A stretch of 10,007 nt of DNA from CAZPKH01 sp964407165 (GTDB lineage: Bacteria; Bacteroidota; Bacteroidia; Bacteroidales; Muribaculaceae). The translations under genes and the position numbers were made by a program. The notes under the pieces are model-generated. The model worked only from the letters and a program-made list of their open reading frames with translations. It searched no databases and was not told where the DNA came from. This document shows positions 1 to 5,812 of this stretch, one piece after another. Positions within the stretch are counted from its first letter, which is position 1, and every line of letters starts with the position of its first letter. The stretch is taken from contig CAYOUJ010000076.1 of assembly GCA_964407165.1 (NCBI GenBank), forward strand, positions 1-10,007, written 5' to 3'.

Positions 1-75
1 AACTTTTCCGCGACCCAACAAAACATTTCCCCATCTTTTTTCAAAATTTTTTCCAAGCGCCCACAAACCACATAC

Positions 76-257
76 TTATAGGGGAGTTCTATAAATTGCC
101 ATGCTGTATTCCGAGGCTATTTTTGAGATAAAAACGTCGGTGAGTAAAGGCGCGTAGCGAGCTACGTAACTGAGCGAACGGGCGTTTTTAGCCAAAAAGA
201 GACCGGAAGACAGCAAAAAAATTAATTATTTGGGGAATTTATAGAACTCCCCTATAA
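76..257. repeat. 182-bp fold-back (MITE-like) element
   Basis: Perfect 22-bp inverted repeats at 76-97 and 236-257 (left arm begins TTATAGGGGAGTTC) bound the element. Inside, further complementary arms are nested in the correct order: 103-113 with 204-214 (10 of 11 match), 115-119 with 189-193, 130-136 (AAAAACG) with 183-189 (CGTTTTT), and a central hairpin CGTAGC-GA-GCTACG at 153-166. The whole segment can therefore fold into one long, interrupted hairpin. There is no credible ORF inside. A TA dinucleotide at each outer edge (77-78, 255-256) would suit insertion at TA, but the repeats extend past it, so this is weak. It could be a non-autonomous mobile element, a dispersed intergenic repeat or a structured RNA. 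The structure is seen directly; the origin is inference. Confidence 0.7.
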
Positions 258-291
258 ATAACACGCCCGCAGCATCAGACCGCGGACGTGT
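251..291 (-). terminator. Probable terminator of the secreted-protein gene
   Basis: ACACG (261-265) pairs with CGTGT (287-291) and CCGC (267-270) pairs with GCGG (282-285), separated by a single C/A mismatch, with an 11-nt loop. Read on the minus strand, the hairpin lies about 25 nt past the TGA of the 317-1960 gene and is followed by the T-rich run TTATTTATA. The tail overlaps the right arm of the fold-back element. Confidence 0.55.
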
Positions 292-316
292 AATAATTAA
301 TGTGTGGGGCTTACTC

Positions 317-1960
317 TCATCGCCAACTGGTGACCACCACGAAGCCTGAACGCTTGCCAAGGGTAAGCGCTATCTTGCGCCCCGTCTTCTCGATGACGTA
401 GACAGTGTTGCCGGTAGAATTACGGTTGGGGTCCAGTCGCAGCCAGCCTAACTCCTCGAGGCGGCCAATTTCGGTGGGCAACATCCCCACATAGTCATGC
501 TTCTTGGCCCGCGCCAGCAGTTTCTTGTCTTTCTCCTCCTGCGAGTTGGCCTTCTGTTCTTTCGCATAGTCACCCTTGTCGGCGGCCAGAGCCTGCCGGC
601 GTTCCTCTGTCTGGTAAATATATTTAGGTGAGTTATAATAAACATTGCTCTCGCTTGCCAGGCTCTTTACCAGTTTGCGCACGCCTGCGTTGGGCAGGAG
701 CGTGATCTCCTTCCCCTCCCATTGGTCGGCTGTATTTGCCAAGTCTACAACAACCGCCAGGCTCCTAATGGCGGCCTCTTTACGAAACACTTGATCGTCA
801 ATGCCGTGTGCGGCGCAAAACCATACGTATGGCGAGCTGTCATCATAAATATGCCTTTCGATTAACGCCACCATACAGTAATAAGCCTCCACGGGGGTAA
901 TCGGTATCTCAACCCTGGGCTGCTTGTCCGAGTCTCTGGCATAAAGGTAATAACTGCTGTCGCGCTCGCCAAGATACAGGTCCTGAACATTGACGTAAGA
1001 TTTCAGCCACTCCTGCGTTGCCTTGGAAAAGTTGTTTCTTGGCGAGTTAGTCGAGAAAGGAGTGAAGAATACAAGATCATTATTGAAGTACTGCGGGTAT
1101 TCCCCCTGCGTAGTGCCGGCAAAGATGCCGTTCTCAAACAGATGGCTGTTGCCATGATTGTCAATGAACAGGAACTGGTTGCCCTTCTCCTTCCATTGCG
1201 ACATATCGTAGCCCTGTATATAGCTCTCCACGGCAGCCGCCATAGCCTGGTAATATTGCAGCAGGGCGTCGGCCACGACCTGGCGCTTGACTTCGGGCTT
1301 CTTCTTGTTGTACTTCGTCTTTATGGCTGTCAAAAACGGCTCAAACTTCTCAAGTTCCACCAGTGGCGTAGTGCGCGGGTGGCTATTAGTCAAGGTGCTA
1401 ATCATCGTTGGCGTGACACCCGGCAGCCCGACTTTGCAGAAGGTATTGCACCGGTCTTTTTTCAGCCACGTGTCGAAATCTTCCGGATCTTTTTCTTCGT
1501 TCCAGGCACGCTTCAGAGAGGCGCCAAAGCTGGCCGCCTTCTTACATTCCTCATACTTGGCGATGTATAGGTCGGCGACAGCGCTGAAGTCAGGATTTTG
1601 CAACATCACTTTCACCGAGTCGAGATTGGCGAGGTATTGCTCGCGCGCATTCGTTGCATCTCGGCGTGCCTGTGCTTCGGCATCCGCTTTTGCCCGGTCA
1701 GCAGCCGCCTTGTCGGCAGCCGCTTTCTTCTCGGCGTACTCCTTGCGGATGGAGGGAAGCATCTCGTTGTCCCACTTGGCCTCGTTCTGGATCGAGGCCT
1801 CAGTGAATGCCGAATACTCATCCAGCATCTGTTGGGTGATCTCACTCTCGGGGACGCCGGCCTCGATAAGTTTGGCTTTTATCACCTCCGGCGAATAGGC
1901 CCAGGCCACGGCGCAGGCGAGCGCGCAGGCAGCCACGACAATAATTCTGATTTGTTTCAT
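317..1960 (-). CDS. Secreted hypothetical protein, 547 aa
   Basis: I do not recognise this family. The ATG at 1960 is preferred to the in-frame ATG at 2002 because the shorter form begins with a normal signal peptide (MKQIRIIVVAACALACAVAWA) with likely type I cleavage after AWA near residue 21. Cys12 (VAAC) looks too close to the start for a standard lipoprotein signal. The mature protein is helical and highly charged early on, with an Ala/Lys/Glu-rich coiled-coil-like stretch at about residues 72-107. A mixed, aromatic-rich middle (about 250-370) has many Tyr and Phe and a CNTFC pair nearby upstream. A second Lys/Glu-rich segment follows at about 455-495, then a short C-terminal beta-like region. 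No catalytic motif is visible. It is likely periplasmic or surface-associated. It appears monocistronic, with its own promoters and terminator. Base composition is visibly less GC-rich than trpB, dcuB or ansB, which may mean different ancestry or weak codon selection. Confidence 0.75.
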   Translation of the reverse strand: MKQIRIIVVAACALACAVAWAYSPEVIKAKLIEAGVPESEITQQMLDEYSAFTEASIQNEAKWDNEMLPSIRKEYAEKKAAADKAAADRAKADAEAQARRDATNAREQYLANLDSVKVMLQNPDFSAVADLYIAKYEECKKAASFGASLKRAWNEEKDPEDFDTWLKKDRCNTFCKVGLPGVTPTMISTLTNSHPRTTPLVELEKFEPFLTAIKTKYNKKKPEVKRQVVADALLQYYQAMAAAVESYIQGYDMSQWKEKGNQFLFIDNHGNSHLFENGIFAGTTQGEYPQYFNNDLVFFTPFSTNSPRNNFSKATQEWLKSYVNVQDLYLGERDSSYYLYARDSDKQPRVEIPITPVEAYYCMVALIERHIYDDSSPYVWFCAAHGIDDQVFRKEAAIRSLAVVVDLANTADQWEGKEITLLPNAGVRKLVKSLASESNVYYNSPKYIYQTEERRQALAADKGDYAKEQKANSQEEKDKKLLARAKKHDYVGMLPTEIGRLEELGWLRLDPNRNSTGNTVYVIEKTGRKIALTLGKRSGFVVVTSWR

Positions 1961-1999
1961 GAATATTAAATTTGTTAAACGTTTTTGATTTCTGTGATG

Positions 2000-2007
2000 C
2001 AAAAGTA
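2000..2007 (-). promoter_or_regulatory. Candidate proximal -7 box for the secreted protein
   Basis: The minus strand reads TACTTTTG, an exact match to the Bacteroidota -7 consensus TAnnTTTG, 40 nt before the ATG at 1960. The nearest upstream TTTG on that strand (2042-2039) is 31 nt away, too far for a normal -33 element, so the match is only half of a promoter. Confidence 0.35.
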
Positions 2008-2083
2008 AGTATTAACGGGCGGGGAGGCACCATACCGTCAAATGTAGAACCAACATGGACCACCGTCCCTCCTAACGGCCTTT

Positions 2084-2116
2084 CAAATTTAACGAACGAT
2101 TTCCCCCAACATTAAA
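2084..2116 (-). promoter_or_regulatory. Candidate distal promoter for the secreted protein
   Basis: On the minus strand, TAAATTTG (2091-2084) is an exact -7 box and is preceded, 21 nt upstream, by TTTA (2116-2113), three of four bases of the -33 TTTG. The -7 octamer is identical to the one in the trp promoter of this window. Use of this promoter would give an untranslated leader of roughly 120 nt. Confidence 0.4.
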
Positions 2117-2180
2117 CCAGCGATTTACCGAAAAAGGCTATCCTCGACATAAATCACTGTGTTTATATCAATTAACATAC

Positions 2181-2225
2181 ACATCAAGCCCGGGGGAATA
2201 AATTTTTTTGCCCCGGGGCTTGTGT
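2181..2225 (-). terminator. GC-rich hairpin after the kinase gene
   Basis: CAAGCCC (2185-2191) pairs with GGGCTTG (2216-2222); after one G/G mismatch GGGG (2193-2196) pairs with CCCC (2211-2214); outside, ACA and TGT extend the stem past a bulged T. The loop is 14 nt and T-rich on the plus strand. It lies 27 nt beyond the kinase stop codon and is the only strong structure before the next minus-strand gene, so it is probably the transcript end. No clean T-tract follows it on the minus strand, so RNA stabilisation or processing is an alternative role. Confidence 0.5.
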
Positions 2226-2251
2226 ATTTCAAAAAGGTTGGTTTTCCCGCC

Positions 2252-3505
2252 TCACTCACCCGTTGCCTCTACGCCGACGCGTCCGAAGTAGGCTGCGATT
2301 ATCCGCTCGCCGTTCTCGCTCGCCAGCCGGTCGCGCTCCGTCTGGAAGTAATGCAGCGCCGCCGACAGCAGGGTAAAGTGCTCAGCGTCGTCTTCAGGCA
2401 CTTGCTTGCGTACCAGCCCCTCGATGTCACCGCGGGCCTTACCCTCCATCTCCTGATAATACACCGCAAGGTCCTTCTTCCGTGACACATCGGCAGTGTC
2501 CCGCTCAATAGCCCGCACCATCTGCTCGAACCGCGTGCGCGCGATGCGCTCCACCTGCCCCTGCAGCTGCTGCTTGAACGCCACCCGCGCCGTGTCAACC
2601 GGCGGCGTCATCACCACAGTGTCGTGCACGGCCACCGGCACCTCCACGCGCTCCACCTTCGTGCCCCCCTCACGCGGCGTCAGGAAAGCCACCGCCGCAG
2701 CCGCGGCAAGCACCCCGGCCGACGCTATCCATCCCCCGAGGCCTGCGTGTCGATTTCCCTCCCACGGCACCCCTGCCAACGGGTCGGGGCGCCGCTCCGG
2801 GCGCGGGTGCATGCACCGCGCCCCAAGACAGCGCAGCCGCCGGTCACCCGTCGCTATCCCTATCTCCTGCGCCACACGCCCCAGCGCGTACGCGTCCGCC
2901 CTTGTGTCCGCATCGTCGCCGTGCTGCTCCGGCGCCGCATAGCAGTCAGTGCCTGCCGGAGTCTTCAGCACAAGATAGTCAGCGCTGTCGCTGAACCCGA
3001 AGTCTATCAGCTTGGCCACCCCGCTACCGCGGGTGATCATGATGTTGGTCGGCTTTATGTCGCGATGGGTCAGCTGGGCCGCGTGCAGATAGTCTACGGC
3101 CTCGGCAAGCAGTTGCATTATGCGCCGTCCCTGGCCGCGCGACACGTGCCCGCCAGCGAGCGCGTCGGCAAGCGTCTCACCGTCTATCCACTCCAGCACT
3201 ATCGCCGGCCCGAGCGAATCTATCTCCTCAAGCCCGACGGTCTGCACAATGTTGGGGTGGCTAAGATTGTATCCTAACGTAAACTCCTTGAGCAGCATCT
3301 CCACAGCCCCCGCCTCGTGGCGGTAGTCAGCCTGCAGGCACTTCAGCACGAACCGCTTGCCGCGCCGTCGTCCTGTGTACAACCGTGTAAAGCCGCTACC
3401 GCCTCCGGCCATCGGCTGCAGGTCGGTAAAGTCGTTGTCCGCAAGAAGTGGGCCGTTGCCATACCCCGCGTCCTCGCCCGCAAAAAATCCGCTGCTCTCC
3501 TCCAT
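2252..3505 (-). CDS. Membrane-anchored Hanks-type Ser/Thr protein kinase
   Basis: This 417-residue protein has all the core kinase elements in order: Gly-rich loop GGGSGF (34-39), ATP-anchoring Lys55 in FVLK, helix-C Glu74, catalytic loop HRDIKPTN (147-154, base Asp149), metal-binding DFG (168-170), APE (191-193), Asp204 in the helix-F region and a subdomain XI-like Arg near 239. It is therefore predicted active and of the RD class. The kinase domain is followed by one hydrophobic segment at about 256-275 and a C-terminal region of about 140 residues, mostly charged and helical, with no recognised sensor domain. By analogy with PknB-like proteins the kinase would be cytoplasmic and the tail periplasmic; this orientation is inferred. 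The gene starts 4 nt after the stop of the upstream HTH-like gene, so the two are almost certainly cotranscribed. The substrate is unknown. Confidence 0.9.
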   Translation of the reverse strand: MEESSGFFAGEDAGYGNGPLLADNDFTDLQPMAGGGSGFTRLYTGRRRGKRFVLKCLQADYRHEAGAVEMLLKEFTLGYNLSHPNIVQTVGLEEIDSLGPAIVLEWIDGETLADALAGGHVSRGQGRRIMQLLAEAVDYLHAAQLTHRDIKPTNIMITRGSGVAKLIDFGFSDSADYLVLKTPAGTDCYAAPEQHGDDADTRADAYALGRVAQEIGIATGDRRLRCLGARCMHPRPERRPDPLAGVPWEGNRHAGLGGWIASAGVLAAAAAVAFLTPREGGTKVERVEVPVAVHDTVVMTPPVDTARVAFKQQLQGQVERIARTRFEQMVRAIERDTADVSRKKDLAVYYQEMEGKARGDIEGLVRKQVPEDDAEHFTLLSAALHYFQTERDRLASENGERIIAAYFGRVGVEATGE

Positions 3506-3509
3506 TGTG

Positions 3510-4088
3510 CTATATCATGCTTACCTCCGTCAGGCCACGGCGCGGCACTGCCACATAAACGGTCATCCCCGTCACCGAGGGCGGCGTCACCGAGTAAGCC
3601 TGCAGCGGAAACCCCTTGCCAAACATCCGCGCCGAAAATTCCATGCCCTCCCTCAGTTTGGCGTTCTCCGACCGATCTACTCGAAAGCGACCGGTGGCAA
3701 TGCATGTCACCTCGATACACCGCCCCGGCTCCCACCGCAACCGCAGTCGGTTACCCACATTTATATCCTTGACTGTGAGCAGTTCCCCGCGCAGGAAATG
3801 CGACTCCGGGATAAGCACCCTGTCCGCCAGCTCGCAGAAAGCGTCAAAGCCCGTCTGACCCACAAACCGCGACAGCAACTCCAGCGACCACCGACGCGCG
3901 TGATGGTCCCACTCCACGTAGCCCCACAGACGCTTCAGCGACGACACCGACAGCCGCTCCCCTACACCGGCCTCGATGGCCTCGGCCGCCCGCTCGAAGT
4001 CCGACGGCCCGCACAGCGCATACCCTAACGTCCGCTCAACTTCGCGCCGCAGGTACGCCTGGTATATTGTAGTTTCATCCTGTTTCAT
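3510..4088 (-). CDS. Small HTH-like protein cotranscribed with the kinase
   Basis: Predicted 192 residues from the ATG at 4088; the in-frame ATG at 4127 would add 13 hydrophobic residues that include the promoter sequence, so it is less likely. Residues about 29-85 form an all-helical block with the signature LSVSSLKRLWGY (46-57) followed by SLELLSRFVGQTGFDAFC. I recall this layout from many uncharacterised Bacteroidota proteins; it looks like a helix-turn-helix with a downstream helical repeat, but DNA binding is not shown. Residues about 98-192 are beta-rich (NVGNRLRLRWEPGRCIEVTC, then FRVDRSENAKLREGMEF), probably a small barrel. There is no signal peptide or membrane segment, so it should be cytoplasmic, where the adjacent kinase domain could phosphorylate it. 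A regulatory partner or kinase substrate is the simplest guess. The 4-nt gap to the kinase supports a functional pair. Confidence 0.75.
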   Translation of the reverse strand: MKQDETTIYQAYLRREVERTLGYALCGPSDFERAAEAIEAGVGERLSVSSLKRLWGYVEWDHHARRWSLELLSRFVGQTGFDAFCELADRVLIPESHFLRGELLTVKDINVGNRLRLRWEPGRCIEVTCIATGRFRVDRSENAKLREGMEFSARMFGKGFPLQAYSVTPPSVTGMTVYVAVPRRGLTEVSMI

Positions 4089-4096
4089 TGCACCCG

Positions 4097-4128
4097 CAAA
4101 AATAACAAAAATTCCCCACCCCCGCAAC
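4097..4128 (-). promoter_or_regulatory. Candidate promoter of the HTH-kinase unit
   Basis: On the minus strand GTTG (4128-4125, three of four bases of TTTG) is followed after exactly 20 nt by TATTTTTG (4104-4097), a full TAnnTTTG match. The box ends only 8 nt before the ATG at 4088, implying a transcript with almost no 5' leader. Confidence 0.5.
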
Positions 4129-4228
4129 TTGGAACAAAAATGAACAGCCCCCCTTACACATTATTATATATATAACAACCCCAAAAACCGAAAAATTTTG
4201 AGTTTTTTGAAAACTTTTTTCAATTTTA

Positions 4229-4260
4229 TTTGGTTGTTTCAATTAAAGGCTTTAAATTTG
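4229..4260 (+). promoter_or_regulatory. trp promoter (Bacteroidota -33/-7 type)
   Basis: TTTG (4229-4232), a 20-nt spacer, then TAAATTTG (4253-4260) is a perfect match to the Bacteroidota primary sigma factor consensus. Transcription should begin a few bases after 4260, placing the leader-peptide ATG about 20 nt into the RNA. The 4130-4225 stretch upstream is strongly A/T-tracted, including TATATATA and a TTGAAAA/TTTTCAA dyad at 4207-4223, and separates this promoter from the divergent HTH-kinase promoter. Confidence 0.85.
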
Positions 4261-4285
4261 CAGCCGTAAACAACCAACATCTGAC

Positions 4286-4345
4286 ATGCATACGATTTTG
4301 AGCAACAACTATTGGTGGCGCTGCTTGGAGCTGATTAGGCTGTAA
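4286..4345 (+). CDS. trpL: trp leader peptide, 19 codons, tandem Trp codons
   Basis: The ORF ATG...TAA encodes MHTILSNNYWWRCLELIRL. Trp10 and Trp11 are adjacent, at 4313-4318, preceded by Tyr9. Two consecutive Trp codons in a 19-codon ORF between a consensus promoter and a terminator in front of trpB mark a regulatory leader peptide whose translation senses charged tRNA-Trp. The first RNA hairpin starts 2 nt after the second Trp codon and the stop codon lies within its 3' arm, which is the geometry needed for ribosome-controlled attenuation. There is no Shine-Dalgarno sequence; the region before the ATG is A/C-rich, as normal for this phylum. The peptide itself is unlikely to have another function. 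Confidence 0.88.
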   Translation: MHTILSNNYWWRCLELIRL

Positions 4346-4411
4346 GCGGTAACCTCTGTGTATGCTCGAATATCAATAAGGATATGACAATTGAGGCCGG
4401 CGTCGCTTACG
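4320..4411 (+). promoter_or_regulatory. Attenuator switch: 1:2 pause hairpin and 2:3 antiterminator
   Basis: Segment 1 (4320-4332) pairs with segment 2 (4338-4350): GCTGCTTG with TAAGCGGT (allowing G-U), one G/G mismatch, then AGCT with GGCT, around a GATTA loop. Segment 2 has a competing partner downstream: GTAAGCG (4342-4348) is exactly complementary to CGCTTAC (4404-4410), extended by wobble pairs to 4341-4350 with 4402-4411, with CCTC (4353-4356) pairing to GAGG (4393-4396) inside. That partner covers the loop and inner stem of the attenuator terminator. A ribosome stalled at the Trp codons would mask segment 1 and favour 2:3 (read-through); one reaching the stop codon would mask segment 2 and allow termination. 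Pairings are read from sequence; the mechanism follows the E. coli trp model. Confidence 0.8.
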
Positions 4412-4431
4412 CCGGCCTCAATTAGTTTTAT
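4389..4431 (+). terminator. trp attenuator terminator (3:4 hairpin)
   Basis: AATTGAGGCCGGCGT (4389-4403) and ACGCCGGCCTCAATT (4409-4423) form a perfect 15-bp stem with the 5-nt loop CGCTT, followed by AGTTTTATA. It lies 43 nt after the leader-peptide stop and 55 nt before the trpB ATG, the right place for an attenuator rather than an end-of-operon terminator. Confidence 0.9.
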
Positions 4432-4485
4432 ACCGCCTTGAAACTTCAAATCAAATCAATAACAATCAAAAAACAAACAGAAATC

Positions 4486-5670
4486 ATGGGAAAATTCAAA
4501 GTCAACAACGAGGGTTACTACGGTGAGTTCGGCGGCTCTTACATCCCCGAGATGCTCCAGGGAGTCATCGCCGAGCTGCGCGAGCAGTACAACGACATCA
4601 TGGAGGACGAGACCTTCAAGGCCGAGCTGGACCAGCTGCTGCGTGACTACGCAGGGCGCCCGTCATCGCTCTACCACTCCAAGGCGCTCAGCGAGCGCTA
4701 CGGGTGCAAGGTCTACCTCAAGCGGGAAGACCTCAACCACACGGGCGCCCACAAGATCAACAACGCCTTAGGGCAGGCACTGCTGGCCAAGCACATGGGC
4801 AAGACGCACATCATCGCCGAGACCGGCGCCGGACAGCACGGCGTCGCCACAGCTACCGTATGCGCCCTCATGGGCATGAAGTGCACCATTTTCATGGGTG
4901 CCATGGACGTCGAGCGCCAGCGCGTAAACGTCGAGCGAATGCGCATGCTCGGCGCTGAGGTGGTAGCTGTCGAGAGCGGCGGCCGCGCGCTCAAAGACGC
5001 CGTCGACGAGGCCCTCGTCTACTGGTGCGGACACAAGGAGTGCTATTACCTCATCGGCTCGACAGTGGGCCCGCACCCCTACCCCGACATGGTGGCCCGA
5101 TTCCAGTCGGTCATCAGCAAGGAGATACGCCGGCAGCTGGCCGAGAAGGAGAACGGCCGCGACTATCCCGACGTGCTCATCGCCTGCGTCGGCGGCGGCA
5201 GCAACGCCTCGGGCACCATCTACGACTACCTTGACGACGACCGCGTCCGCATGGTCTTCGCCGAGGGCGGCGGCGACGGCGCCGACACCGACCGCACGGC
5301 CGCCACGGTGACTATCGGCAAGCCGGGCATCATCCACGGCTTCCGCACACTGGTTATGATGGACGACGAGGGCAACGCCAAGGAGCCCTACTCCATCTCC
5401 CCCGGCCTCGATTACCCCGGCGTAGGCCCGCTGCACGCACAGATAGCCGCCGAGGGACGCGCCACCGTCTACGCCATCACCGACCGGGAGGCCCTCGACG
5501 CCGCCTTCCGGCTGACGCGCATGGAGGGCATTATCCCCGCTCTCGAGTCGTCGCACGCCTTGGCCGCCCTCGAGAAGGAGACCTTCAAGCCCACCGACAT
5601 CGTCGTAGTCACCGTCAGCGGCCGCGGCGACAAAGACGTCCCCACCTATCTCAAGCACTTCAAGGGTTAG
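4486..5670 (+). CDS. trpB: Tryptophan synthase beta chain
   Basis: TrpB makes L-tryptophan from indole and serine using PLP, normally in an alpha2-beta2 complex with TrpA in the cytoplasm. The ATG at 4486 (MGKFKV) gives 394 residues, normal for the family; an in-frame TTG at 4438 would start in the tail of the attenuator terminator and is unlikely. Visible family features are YYGEFGGSYIPEML at the N-terminus, the PLP lysine in HTGAHKINN (Lys90, equivalent to Salmonella Lys87), the catalytic Glu112 in AETGAGQHG, the phosphate-binding GGGSNA (236-241), SISPGLDYPGVGP and the C-terminal SGRGDKD. It is the TrpB1 type by these motifs. Expression should depend on the upstream attenuator. No other trp gene adjoins: the next gene is convergent and a strong terminator follows, whereas Bacteroides usually carry trpB at the head of a full operon. 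A paralogue elsewhere is possible. Confidence 0.96.
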   Translation: MGKFKVNNEGYYGEFGGSYIPEMLQGVIAELREQYNDIMEDETFKAELDQLLRDYAGRPSSLYHSKALSERYGCKVYLKREDLNHTGAHKINNALGQALLAKHMGKTHIIAETGAGQHGVATATVCALMGMKCTIFMGAMDVERQRVNVERMRMLGAEVVAVESGGRALKDAVDEALVYWCGHKECYYLIGSTVGPHPYPDMVARFQSVISKEIRRQLAEKENGRDYPDVLIACVGGGSNASGTIYDYLDDDRVRMVFAEGGGDGADTDRTAATVTIGKPGIIHGFRTLVMMDDEGNAKEPYSISPGLDYPGVGPLHAQIAAEGRATVYAITDREALDAAFRLTRMEGIIPALESSHALAALEKETFKPTDIVVVTVSGRGDKDVPTYLKHFKG

Positions 5671-5741
5671 AGCCCTCCCCCCGGTCCCCCTTCAAATACA
5701 CAAATCTCCGGGACCACCAAAATGTAAGTATATAGTTAAAC

Positions 5742-5787
5742 GGGGCTTTAAAGAATTAAATCTTTAATTCTTTAAAGCCCCTTTTTA
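5742..5787 (+). terminator. Strong terminator between convergent trpB and aspA
   Basis: GGGGCTTTAAAGAATTAAA (5742-5760) is perfectly complementary to 5763-5781, giving a stem of about 18 bp, followed on the plus strand by TTTTTAA. It lies 71 nt past the trpB stop and 25 nt past the aspA stop on the other strand. On the minus strand the hairpin is followed by GTTTAACTATATA, so it may also end aspA transcripts, less cleanly. Confidence 0.9.
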
Positions 5788-5812
5788 ATCCGCTTGTTGG
5801 CAGAGCCGTGTC

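Noticed and set aside
76..257. CRISPR array or phase-variable invertible promoter at the left-end inverted repeat
   Set aside because: There are no direct repeats with spacers, no recombinase in view, and no promoter-like box positioned to drive a flanking gene, and the interior itself folds as a hairpin.
1998..2065. 14-codon upstream ORF in the possible long leader of the secreted-protein gene (minus strand, MLVLHLTVW...)
   Set aside because: It exists only if the distal promoter is used, has a single Trp codon and no attenuator-type hairpins around it, and is no longer than chance ORFs.
3343..4028. Overlapping open frames on both strands within the kinase and HTH-like genes
   Set aside because: All are in high-GC coding sequence; none has recognisable motifs, whereas the retained frames carry a full set of kinase motifs or a coherent domain layout.
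4768..5658. 296-codon open frame on the minus strand opposite trpB
   Set aside because: It is a by-product of GC-rich codons with G/C third positions; its Val/Gly/Asp/Ala-heavy product matches nothing, while the opposite strand encodes an unmistakable TrpB.
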